Source: Cudoniella acicularis
Taxonomy: Eukaryota; Ascomycota; Leotiomycetes; Helotiales; Helotiaceae
Assembly: GCA_013054445.1 (NCBI GenBank)
Contig: JAAMPI010000876.1
Location: 1-23,856, forward strand
Direction: 5' to 3'
Length of the DNA: 23,856 nt
Below are positions 1 through 9,048 of this stretch, piece after piece. Position numbers and translations under genes: made by a program. The notes below the pieces were generated by a model. That model was not told the origin of the DNA. It did not search any database and saw only the letters and a program-made list of their open reading frames with translations. The first letter of the stretch is position 1. Each line of letters begins with the position of its first letter.

Positions 1-885
1 ATTGCACAGTGATTTTGAAGGGAGAAATGGGGATATTGTAGGTTTTGGAGAAGAGAATACGGAATTCTGCAAGTGAGGAACTTGAGACTACTTAAGAAGA
101 ATTGTAAAGGAGAAAAAGGAAGGAAAGGCCCTTGAGATCGGGCTTCTTGAGAGACGAGGGAATCGAGGAGTAAAAGGAGGGGTTATACAAGGACGCCCCA
201 TGGCTGCCGCCGCCTACCCTTGAAAGGACGCGGTAGAGGGATTCCAAAAAGGCGGCTAAGGCGCGGTGCAGAAGAGTGCAAATCATGTCCACAAGAAGAA
301 AAAAAACAACGACAATTGCGGGCACAGGCCCACATTTGTTCATACTTAACTTTCAAGCTCGGTCCATCATCGGTAGTCATAGCCACCTGCTGAATTATTT
401 TATGGAGCACTGGCTAGGAGTTTCGTACGTCTGGCAGAGTTTGAATTTTGAAGTACAATATGGTCGAGATGGGATGGTTCCGCTGCGGGGTCATCAATCC
501 TTGGGTGGCGAAAGTGGATGAACTACAGTACTCATCCAGTCAGTGCCTGTGTAACCTCACTAGCCTGTGGCCCCGAGCGGCCCTCTAAAAGAGGTTGACA
601 GAACGCTACTTACAGTAGGCTGCATCTTCCGGATAGCTTCCTGATGTCCGTGCATACGAGAGGACCTTGCATTGGAGCATTGGAGTTTCGTACAACGTTG
701 TGGCTGATTTCGAATACTCCACCTGCTTCATAGTTCAAAAAAAGCAAATGCCAAACGAGCACTAAGAAGCCTGAAAAGATATGGAACAGAGAACTTCATT
801 ATTTTTCGTAATACGTTGCAAGTGACATCCCGACACAAAAACGCCTCAAATCAAAGCCCCGACTCAACCTCCTAATCCTGTTATC
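1..885. other. Gene-poor 3' flank of SMC4
   Basis: I can assign no gene here. Both strands carry only short open frames (at most 83 codons) without recognisable motifs. Positions about 90-185 are purine-rich. The stretch just left of 886 would hold the SMC4 3' UTR and terminator, since SMC4 is transcribed leftward. No tRNA or repeat is apparent. Confidence 0.5.
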
Positions 886-3800
886 TTACGCAGTCCCATT
901 AATGTAATCCCGATTTTCAATGGTAACGCTCTTTGTCATATGATTGACCTTATAAACTCCTACAAGTCTTGACGCAAGCTCGAACATGTTGTTTCGCAAA
1001 GAGATGACGATGAATTGTGCGTTTTTCGTCCTTTCCTTGATGTAACTGGCCACAATGGAGACCTGCACTGGTTAGTCATAAAATTGCTTATTTTGAGGAC
1101 CGAAGAACTTACGTTTCTAAAGTCGAGAGCTGCATCTATTTCATCCATTACATACAATGGTGTAGGCTTGTAGTGATGCAGAGCAAAGACCAGTGCCAAA
1201 CTACTCAACGTTTTCTCACCACCAGACAAATTGGAAATATTCTTCCATGATTTCTTAGGTGGCATAACACTGAACAAGATGCCCTCTGAGAATGGATCCA
1301 AAGAGTCCACGAGTTCCAGCTCGGCATTTCCTCCCATAGTAATCATTTGGTACATCTCCTTTAGGCGAAGGGAAATCGTGCTGAAGCCTTCCATAAAGCC
1401 CTCCAGTCGAAGGCGTCTTAGCTCATCACACCGCTTCTTCGCGGTGTCACGTTGAGCAACAGCACTCTGGAGATCGGCATTCCTGGCTGTATGCTCTTCC
1501 ACTCGTCGACGATACTCTGCAAGAACGCCCAACTCAACATTCACATTCTGAGTCTTTTCTTCCAAGGCAGCGATCTCGGCCTTCAGGGTGTCCTTGCTCA
1601 TATCTGCAAGCTCGTCTTTCGTGTAGGAAGGTAGCTCATCCGGCGTAATTTCTTCTCCAAGATCGCTGACATTTTGCAGAGCAAGTTTCCCTAGTTTCTC
1701 GTTCCAGTATTTCAGACGCTTCTGGTTCTCAACAAGCACCTTCTGATTTTCTTCAAGCTTGTTGCGCATTTCAATCTCAATCGCACGAGTTTCGTTGAGC
1801 GCAGCAGTCTTCTCGTCCAACTCGGCTTTGAGAGTAGAGAGTTCCTTCTTCTTTTCCTTGAGAGCTTCCTGGGCCTCGTCAACGCGTGCTTGGTAGCCCT
1901 CAGCATTAGCGCTTTGGTCTTGAATGTCTTCTTCCAAAGACTCGAGATCCGCGATCGCAATTTGAAGTTCCTTTGTAGCTTTGGCGAAGTCTTTTTCCTG
2001 TTTAATCTTCTGCTTCTCTGCTTTGGCCCGGGTGACCTCGGCTGTTGACACGGCTTCGTTGAGACGATCCGTTTCCTCCTTGATAGCATCCACTTTGGAT
2101 CGTTGGGCTCGAAGTTTCTCACCACCAACTTCCATGATTTTGTCCTGTAGAGCCTTGATCTCCTGCTCGACGCTTGCGGTTTCACTGTGAAGTTTCTCGA
2201 TCTCTTTATTTAATTTTGAAACTTCTTTTTGAAGAGAAGAGACGCGGCTATCATCTGTTTTCGAAGGTTGGTGCTCCTTGCTCAATTCCTTGATTCGTCG
2301 CTGCGCATCTGCGAGATTTCTCGCGGAACTCTCAACCTCAAGACCAATCTTCTGCATTTTTGTGTCAAGACGAGGAATTTGATCATTGAGGTTTCTCAGG
2401 GTGGACTCAAGCTCTTGGTGTTGTACTTGGAATTGCTGGAATTCTTGCTCTAGAGCATCTCGGTCGACTTCCAGCTTCGCGACCTGCTCTTTTGACGTAT
2501 CCGCAACAAGTTTTGAAGACATCAGCCCTTTCTTCACCGTATTTCCACCTCCTGACATTGTACCTGATTTATCAATCAATTGGCCATCAAGAGTCACGAC
2601 TCGCCACCGTTTAGCTCCGTATGCAATTCGATTAGCTTGGGCCAGATCTTTGGCAACAAGAGTATTTTGGAGAGAATGGTAAAAGGCAGGTCGGAACTTT
2701 TCGTCTTTGGCTTTGATCAGATCAAAAAGACGAGGGACATTTTCTGGTGTCTCGATGGGTGAAAGATCTCGAGTACCCAGTTTATCCAAGCACATAAAGT
2801 TTCCTCTTCCAAGGTTGGTCTTGCGAAGATACTCGATGCACTGTTGACCACCTTCAACGGTATCGGTCACGAAATTATCAAGCGCTCCACACGCTGTTGA
2901 GATGGCAACATCATATTTCTGCTCAATGGTACCAAGATTGCCTAGTCGCCCATGGAAACCATCAATCCGGCCGGATTCTTTGAGGCGCATCAGCCCGGTT
3001 AGCACATTTCCTTGTGTCTGGGTATTGGAAAGACTGGCGCGAGCTTCGTCGGCCTTTTGGCGAGCGCCTGAAAGCCGAGATCGAAGTTCTGGCTCCTTTT
3101 GAGACAGCTGGTTTAGCTCTGACTGTACTTTGGTGGCCTCTTTTTCCAACTTTTTCCTCTCCGCTTTGCACTCCTCAAGCTCTGCCAGTTTGACCTCGCG
3201 GCCTTCTTCAATACTAGCTAGCTTTGCCTGTGTCTCTTCTAGCGCTACGGCGCCCGCGTTGGCCTTTTCGTGGAGAATGGCAAGCTCACTCTCAGCGACC
3301 GCAATTGCTGATTGTTTCTGGTTGATTTTCTCGTTCCATGGCTCCAAAGACTTCTGTTTCGCTGCAATCTGATCTGAAAACGCTTGAGTCTTGCCCTTCA
3401 GGTTATCTCGAATATTGGTCAATTCCGCCTCTTCTGCTTTCATTTGCTTCTCTAAAGCTGCGATTTCCTGGCCATTTTGCTCGATCTCGGTACTACAATT
3501 TTCAATGGTAGACTGCGCTTCGGCAGCCGCGTTTTCAGCTGTCCCAATTGTTTTCTCGAGTTTTTTCTGCTTGCCGGTCAAGAACTTTCGCTTCTCCTCG
3601 AACTTCACGTGCTCTTGGTCGAATTTGGCCATTTCTTTCAAAATTGCTTGGGTATCCTTATCGAGAGCCTCGTACTCCTTCTGCCCTTTCTTGTATTGTT
3701 TCTCAACTTGCTTAATACCGTCCTCGTTTCCTTTGTGCTTTTCTAGTTCGGCATCAAGTTGAGCTTGCATTTGACCGATAGCCTCCTCCGTGACTGCAAG

Positions 3801-5117
3801 GTTGTCGCCGCACTCATCAATGTAAACCCGGTAGAGAGCACATTGCTTCATCGTCAACTCGTTTTCATCTTTGATGTATGCAAGGGCCTTGTTCTTTTTG
3901 TCCTCAAGGCCGTTCCTCTCCTTTTCGACATGCTGGACTCGACCACTCTTCTCGACACAGACTTCATTCAAAGTTTCGACTTCCGTTGCGGATTCTTCAA
4001 TTGGAGTCTTGTACTTGGAGGTGCCGATGATATCCTCGAGGTATTCGAGAAGGCCATCATCGTGCTCATTGGCAGCTTTGGGCTTCATCTGAGCGATGGA
4101 CTCAACTTCTCCCTGAAGAATCAAAAATCGTTTATGGTCCAAGTCAACTCCTCGATCTCGGAGTAATGTCGTTACAACGGTGAAGTTAGATTCCTTGCCG
4201 TTCATATAATACTTGCTTGAATTATTCTTGAAAGCTCTGCGAGATATGACAAGATCGGAGTTTGGAATGATTGTAGGCGGCCCATTTGGCTGATCCATAA
4301 CCTCTTGAAAATGCACTGCGACCTCACAAAAATCTAAGTCCGGGAAAGCCGCCGAGTTATGGATCAGCGCGGAGATCTTTCCTTGTCTCATCTTGCTTGC
4401 TCTGAATCCAAAAACGAAAAGTAGAGAATCAATAACGTTTGATTTTCCAGATCCATTGGGCCCCACGACCGAAGAAAAAGATGAATGGAACGGGCCAACT
4501 TCCTGACGGCCGGCGTAACTCTTGAAGTTCGTGAGAATCAAATATGTGATTACGATTCGAGCTTTCGGACCTGTATCTTCGACAACTGGAGCTGCTATAG
4601 ACCTCGACTTCAACACAATATCCATCGGCTTCTCCAAGACCGTGTCCAATGCATTGATAGGCTTTATCACAGATGTCTGGCTCTCGGCAGTTCGTGGCCG
4701 CTCATTTAGAGTCTCAGTAATATCTGCAAGCGGTGTACCCTGTAATTCAGAGGGTTCTGGCGATTGTGAGGGTGCTGGTGTAGGCAACGGTGGTGGTAGT
4801 TCAGGCGTCTTGGAAGTCCGCGTTCCCCGCGCAGGGGCACTCTTCCTTTTTCGAGGAGATGCTTTCTTCGAAGGCGATTCTGGTTCCGGCTGTACGATCT
4901 GTTCGGGGTCGAATATTTCCGAAGGCTCGATATTCTCATTCGCGAGGCTCTTCTTTGGCCGGCCTACAGTACGCGGAGTACTTGCAATTGTAGTCGTTGT
5001 TTTCCGTCTTGATGCTGGTGCCTTTCTTGGGCTTCGTTTAGGTGCTGGCGTGAAGTCCTCCTCGCTATCCTCCTGCTTTGGCTGTACCATTTCCTCCTCA
5101 TCTGACTCAACAACCAT
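886..5117 (-). CDS. SMC4: SMC4, condensin core ATPase subunit
   Basis: This is the structural-maintenance-of-chromosomes protein 4, which pairs with SMC2 at the hinge to form the condensin ATPase that compacts chromosomes in mitosis. Exon 1 is 5117-1113 and exon 2 is 1062-886. The 50-nt intron (1063-1112) has a GTAAGT donor, a GACTAAC branch and a GCAG acceptor. The product is about 1393 aa, normal for fungal SMC4. Residues 1-185 are a low-complexity, charged and proline-rich tail. Walker A (GPNGSGKS) is at 219-226, followed by a long coiled coil, a hinge at about 700-860 (including GTMSGGGN), and a second coiled coil. The ABC signature LSGGE is at 1297-1301 and Walker B/D-loop (VMDEIDAALDFRN) ends at 1335, immediately before the intron. 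Exon 2 completes the head with ISLRNNMFELA and the SMC4-typical TKSVTIEN. The start is the first in-frame ATG after an upstream stop. A second ATG at 5167 lies in another frame and may be the original start (see findings). Confidence 0.96.
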
Positions 5118-5522
5118 CTTCCGACGAGCGGCTGCCCTCCTAGACGTCTGACTGGCGATTCAGACATTGGAAAAGTGCAAAGCACAAACTGCGCTACTCT
5201 GGTCGATTAGGGGTCGGTGCTACGGCGGGAAGCGCGACGATATAGTGGAAATTCGTGTACTGTGAGGCTATGCCGTAAGATTTCGGTATTCTGATAAAGC
5301 AAACCGTCGCGATTACTGCAATGACGCGTAAAGAAAATGCGAGTCGATTCCAGAGTTAAAGGTTGGTCGTGATAGTCGTTTGGTCGTGAAGTAAATATTG
5401 GAGTTTCTTGGAGTATTCTATGAGACGCGCGCAAACTTGTCTAGGTTTCCTGCCTCTTTGAGTTTAGCGGCAGCGATTTCGCCGCCTTAGGCAACAAACC
5501 TTCCCATTGTTAAACCTTCCTC
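5118..5522. promoter_or_regulatory. Divergent promoter region between SMC4 and the HNH gene
   Basis: SMC4 is transcribed leftward and the HNH gene rightward, so this interval and the adjoining duplication (5523-5658) must serve both promoters. No ORF in it looks real. An exact ACGCGT hexamer is at 5324-5329 and GC-rich GACGCGCGC lies near 5423. There is no clear TATA box. Confidence 0.5.
5324..5329. promoter_or_regulatory. MluI cell-cycle box-like site (ACGCGT)
   Basis: A perfect palindromic ACGCGT lies about 207 bp upstream of the SMC4 start codon. In yeasts this hexamer is the core of the MCB element bound by the MBF (Mbp1/Swi6) G1/S factor, which controls DNA-replication and chromosome-cohesion genes. 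A single hexamer can occur by chance, so the regulatory role is inference. Confidence 0.3.
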
Positions 5523-5658
5523 TAACGCGCCTACTATCTACAAGCTATCCACGATGTCGTCTTCTCCTGCTCATTCCAGCTCCTTTAACGTGCCTGCCAT
5601 CTATAAGCTATCAACAATCAACAATGTCGTCTTCTCCTGCTGCTCATTCCAGCTCCTC
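5523..5658 (+). repeat. Tandem duplication carrying a start-codon context
   Basis: Two adjacent direct copies: 5523-5585 (63 bp) and 5586-5658 (73 bp). Both begin TAACGYGCCT, continue through a shared CTAYAAGCTATC segment and end with an ATG followed by a coding start reading MSSSPA. The second copy has about 7 bp inserted before its ATG and an extra GCT codon after it. The ATGs are at 5554 and 5624 and lie in different frames. Only 5624 is in frame with the downstream nuclease gene. Confidence 0.85.
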
Positions 5659-6835
5659 AGACTCTGGCTCCTCACAACCCAACACCCCCCCTCTACGGCT
5701 CGAAAACATCATCGAAGAGCACCACAAAGCCACTCTACCACATTCCGCAGACGCTTTACCACACTCCGCAGACGCTTAACTACACCCCGCAGACACTTCC
5801 TCCTCCCTGCTACACCCCTCCAACCTGCCCCAAATCTCCACTATGGCCCCAGGAGATCGCTCAGGAGGACGAGATATCCATATCTACGATATCAAAGACC
5901 CTAGTACAGTACTTGGTGGTCTGATCCTCACAAATGGCGTCACAAATGCCAACTTCTATTCAATGGTCAAGATTATTTTCTTGTTTACAAGTAACTTCGA
6001 ATTACAAGATAAAGGCAATACCAAAATCGAGAAGGATGATGACCCGCTTCAGCCAGGAAACTATTATATTTATACTACTGGTAAATTTTATATAATTACG
6101 TTATCGTTCTTAGCTAATTAGACTTTATGAACAGGTCCTTTCTCAGTTAACAATGAGCCATGGTTACTTCGTACAATATCCCTTACTACTGGAACTCGTG
6201 TTCAATCCTTTTGTGATGCTATCCGTTCGCGAGATAGTCGATGTATTATATCTGGGAAAAAGGCTGTTATGGCACATCTTGACGACTGGACGGGCTTTGA
6301 GGCCGCTCATGTCTTTCCACTAGCTTATGAAGGCCATTGGACTCAGAATGACTATAATCGCTGGATTACAATTCCACCACAATCAGGAGGAACTATCAAC
6401 TCAGTACAGAACGGCATGTTGCTTAGGTCTGACATTCACCAGCTATTTGATACCTATAACCTCTCAATTAACCCTGATGTATAGAAAGTATTATATTTTA
6501 ATTAAAGATATAGTGGCTAATGAGCATCTTAGGACAATTACAAGATTGTGTGCTTTGCTATTGATGGAGAGAATCTTGCTGGCAAATATCTAGACCAACA
6601 GTTTCGTGACGACCCTCAACGACCTGTTGATCAGCTTTTGCGATGGCACTTTAGGCAGGCTGTCCTAGCAAATATGAGGGGCGTTGGCGAGCCTAGGTTC
6701 GAACATGACTTCCCGCCTGGCTCAGATATAGTTGGTGATATTCTCTATGGTCCAAAGCCTGGAGAAAGGATGGAGTTTGAGCTCTTTAGTCGTCTAGCCG
6801 CTCAGGTTGAATTATACGACGTTTCTTCTACCTAG
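5624..6835 (+). CDS. HNH_2-type nuclease-like protein, N-terminal in-frame stop
   Basis: Fungal protein with an HNH endonuclease-like domain of the HNH_2 type; its cellular role is unknown. Exons: 5624-6080, 6135-6478, 6533-6835. The introns (6081-6134 and 6479-6532, 54 nt each) have GT..AG ends and CTAAT branches. Splicing joins TTG|PFSVNNEPW and NPD|DNYKIVCF in frame. The nuclease core is complete: CIISGKK, then AAHVFPL (first histidine), NSVQNGMLL (asparagine) and DIHQLFD (second histidine). The conserved N-terminal part reads IHIYDIKDPSTVLGG. Read from ATG 5624 the protein would be 367 aa, but TAA at 5777-5779 interrupts it after 51 codons in a low-complexity region. The next in-frame ATG, 5843, would give a 294-aa protein containing all conserved sequence. 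An out-of-frame ATG at 5554 opens an overlapping upstream frame ending at 5904. The gene may therefore be a recent pseudogene, may start at 5843, or may contain a base error. Confidence 0.8.
5732..5794 (+). repeat. Three tandem 21-bp coding repeats
   Basis: Units at 5732-5752, 5753-5773 and 5774-5794, each ending CCGCAGAC and encoding variants of a Leu-Pro-His-Ser-Ala-Asp-Ala heptad. The third unit has TAA CTA where the second has TTA CCA, creating the in-frame stop of the HNH gene. Confidence 0.85.
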
Positions 6836-9048
6836 GCAAGAAAATTTGTATATTATTTGTCTAAGCATTCATAATTGAACTATTAACATTTTTGGGTGTA
6901 TATGCAAGGGGACCTTGGTTAGCATACCCTCAAAAACAGCGGCCAAACCCCTCGAAAATAGCAGCCTGCTAACCGTCACACCGTATAATAGAGTAAAAAG
7001 AACGATTTAAATAGAGGATACTGGAACTATTTCAAATATTATTTCTTTTAAATTTCTACCGTTCGGAATTTTTATTATTATTTATTAATTTGTTTCTTTA
7101 ATTTTTTGAATATTTCCGACTTAATCAAAAACTAAATAGTATCCCAATACCAGACTCGGCGGAATCGAGGCAATATTTGTGTGACCTCGAAAACATATCC
7201 TTGACACTCTTTCCATATGCTGTGTTTAAAATAGAACAGGGGAGAAGGTCACAAGAGAAAAGGAGCTATCAGGGGTACACTCGACGAGGCGCTCGACTCC
7301 AAGCTAACGGTACCTTGTCCTTGTCGAACCGGTGGGGATGGCCCCGCATAATGCATTATGATTTTGATATTCGTAAGCGTCAGGGGTTTTGTTAATGCAA
7401 GAACTGGCTTGTGTTTGAATACTTGTTTTCAAAAAAGAGTGGAAGAAGGCTGCCGTCCATGTATAATAGAATCGTGAAGCTGGGCATCAGAAGTTAACTT
7501 TGCCAGAGCCAACCCGGAAGCACTTCCTTGGAGGCTTCCGATTCTCAGCACGACTTGAAGAATGACAACAAGAAACAGGACGCAATTTACTAGCAACTCA
7601 AACCATTGTAACCCTTGTCAAACTGGTTGATTCGGTGGTTGTCCACGGGGCAAAAGCTCTTGATCACGTGATTTATTATCACGCCTTCATCCTTCCTCCA
7701 GTTCTTATGCGTTTCTGCCGGTACTTCGTCTTTTGTTTCGCAGTGATTGCATTTATCGCTCTTGAGCTCTGCGGGGTTGCATTGCTTGGGTTTTGCTGCA
7801 GGTGCTAGGAGCTGAATGAAAGACGGGACGAACGGAAAACGTAAGCCCGAAGACAGCAATAGCGTTGATTCGCAGTGAAGGATATATGAATTGAATTCTG
7901 AATCAAGCCGCGCGCCGTTCACGATCCAATAAAAGCACTGAAAGCCCCCGCTATCATTGCGCAACCATCAGGTTTGAGGATAGAAAGACATTTCCATGAT
8001 GGTAGCGTGGATTTCGAAGGAGGATCGGGGAGGGGATTGAACCGTTCCCGCCGGTGTGGGAACAAGGGTTTGATCGCAAAGCTCAGATCGCATCGTGGGT
8101 CAAGAGCGCCACTGGGAAGGTGGGGGAAGCTGTCAGTGGTGGAAGTGGAGGAGGGTGTTGGAGGGGTCGACTTGAATCCTTGATGTGTCTATCGAGATGT
8201 TGAAAATGCATGTACTGTGGCACATAAAATGCATCTGGGTGCTGGATGGTCCAGGAAGAAAGCCTCACTCAAGACGAGACATCTTTGAAGCTTGTTTCCA
8301 TGGCTCGGTGGCTCGGTGGCTCGGCCCAGGGCTGTTGGAGATAAATGCGGCACAATCGAAGTGCCTTGGATACCTTGTTTCTCGAACTCTAGGCATCAGA
8401 TACCTCCATAGGTCGTAGTCTCGCAAAACGAAGCCGTATTCTTCGAGGTTGCACGTGGCGCGGTGTCAGTTCCTGACTCTTGGGTTGTGTTTGCTGCCAA
8501 AGCTGGCGTCATAGGATAGGTGCAGTGTTCGGCGTGCACAGCCCGGTGGTATTCAGAGGTGAAGCCTCGTGCCGCGAGCCTCCTGGTGGTGACGCTGCAA
8601 TAATCAATATTAGGGGGAAAGAAAGCTGAGCAGACCTCACACGGCAAGGCAGACGCTTGTCCAGGACTCGATCACACCCGCTATCGTCGCTCGTTTGGGA
8701 ACTCTAGAACTAGAAAAGGTACAGCCCTCGATAGCCTGGCGTTCCGGAGGTGAAGAGTTGCAGCCTGCGCGGACGTCACCCTGTCGCTGTCACGGTGCCG
8801 CATTGCATTTGGCCTCGACGCCTGCATCGCCCATTACAACCTCCAGAGCGTTACTACTACTTTTCGTACTCGACTTTCGTTTGCTGCTTTCTCCCTTTCA
8901 TCCTCGCATTGCATCGTTCGGACAACCGCATCCACGAAGTATCTTCATCGCATCGACATTCAAGATCGGACGAATCCCAGACTTGCCGCCAGGATCACAC
9001 GATAATATTGTATGCGCCGCCCCGCCGAGGGCACAGTCTTTATCAGCG
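6836..9048. other. Intergenic spacer, AT-rich on its left side
   Basis: No gene can be supported. Positions about 6990-7140 are AT-rich. The longest open frame is 124 codons on the minus strand (7590-7964); it has several cysteines but no family resemblance or splice partner. A palindromic ATCACGTGAT is near 7663. Three 9-bp GGTGGCTC-type repeats lie at about 8301-8328. From about 8820 the sequence becomes pyrimidine-rich, typical of a fungal promoter/5' leader, and precedes the SH3 gene. Confidence 0.5.
8820..9048 (+). promoter_or_regulatory. Pyrimidine-rich 5' leader of the SH3 gene
   Basis: CT-rich stretches (for example near 8855-8915) precede the ATG at 9049. The coding frame stays open back to 8695 but holds no ATG upstream of 9049, so this part is read as promoter and 5' UTR. 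The transcription start is not visible from sequence alone. Confidence 0.4.

Noticed and set aside
960..1112. SMC4 ending in the read-through frame at 960 (tail after ALDFRN in the open frame)
   Set aside because: That tail lacks the conserved SMC head. Splicing out 1063-1112 restores ISLRNNMFELA and TKSVTIEN.
1231..5151. Plus-strand open frames opposite SMC4, up to 209 codons
   Set aside because: They are antisense shadows of the coiled-coil and N-terminal tail codons, with no family resemblance.
7590..7964. 124-codon minus-strand frame with several cysteines
   Set aside because: No domain, signal peptide or splice partner could be recognised, and its composition is like the surrounding spacer. 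Left as unannotated intergenic sequence.
8695..9048. N-terminal extension of the SH3 gene upstream of ATG 9049
   Set aside because: The frame is open but contains no ATG, and its sequence is pyrimidine-rich leader.
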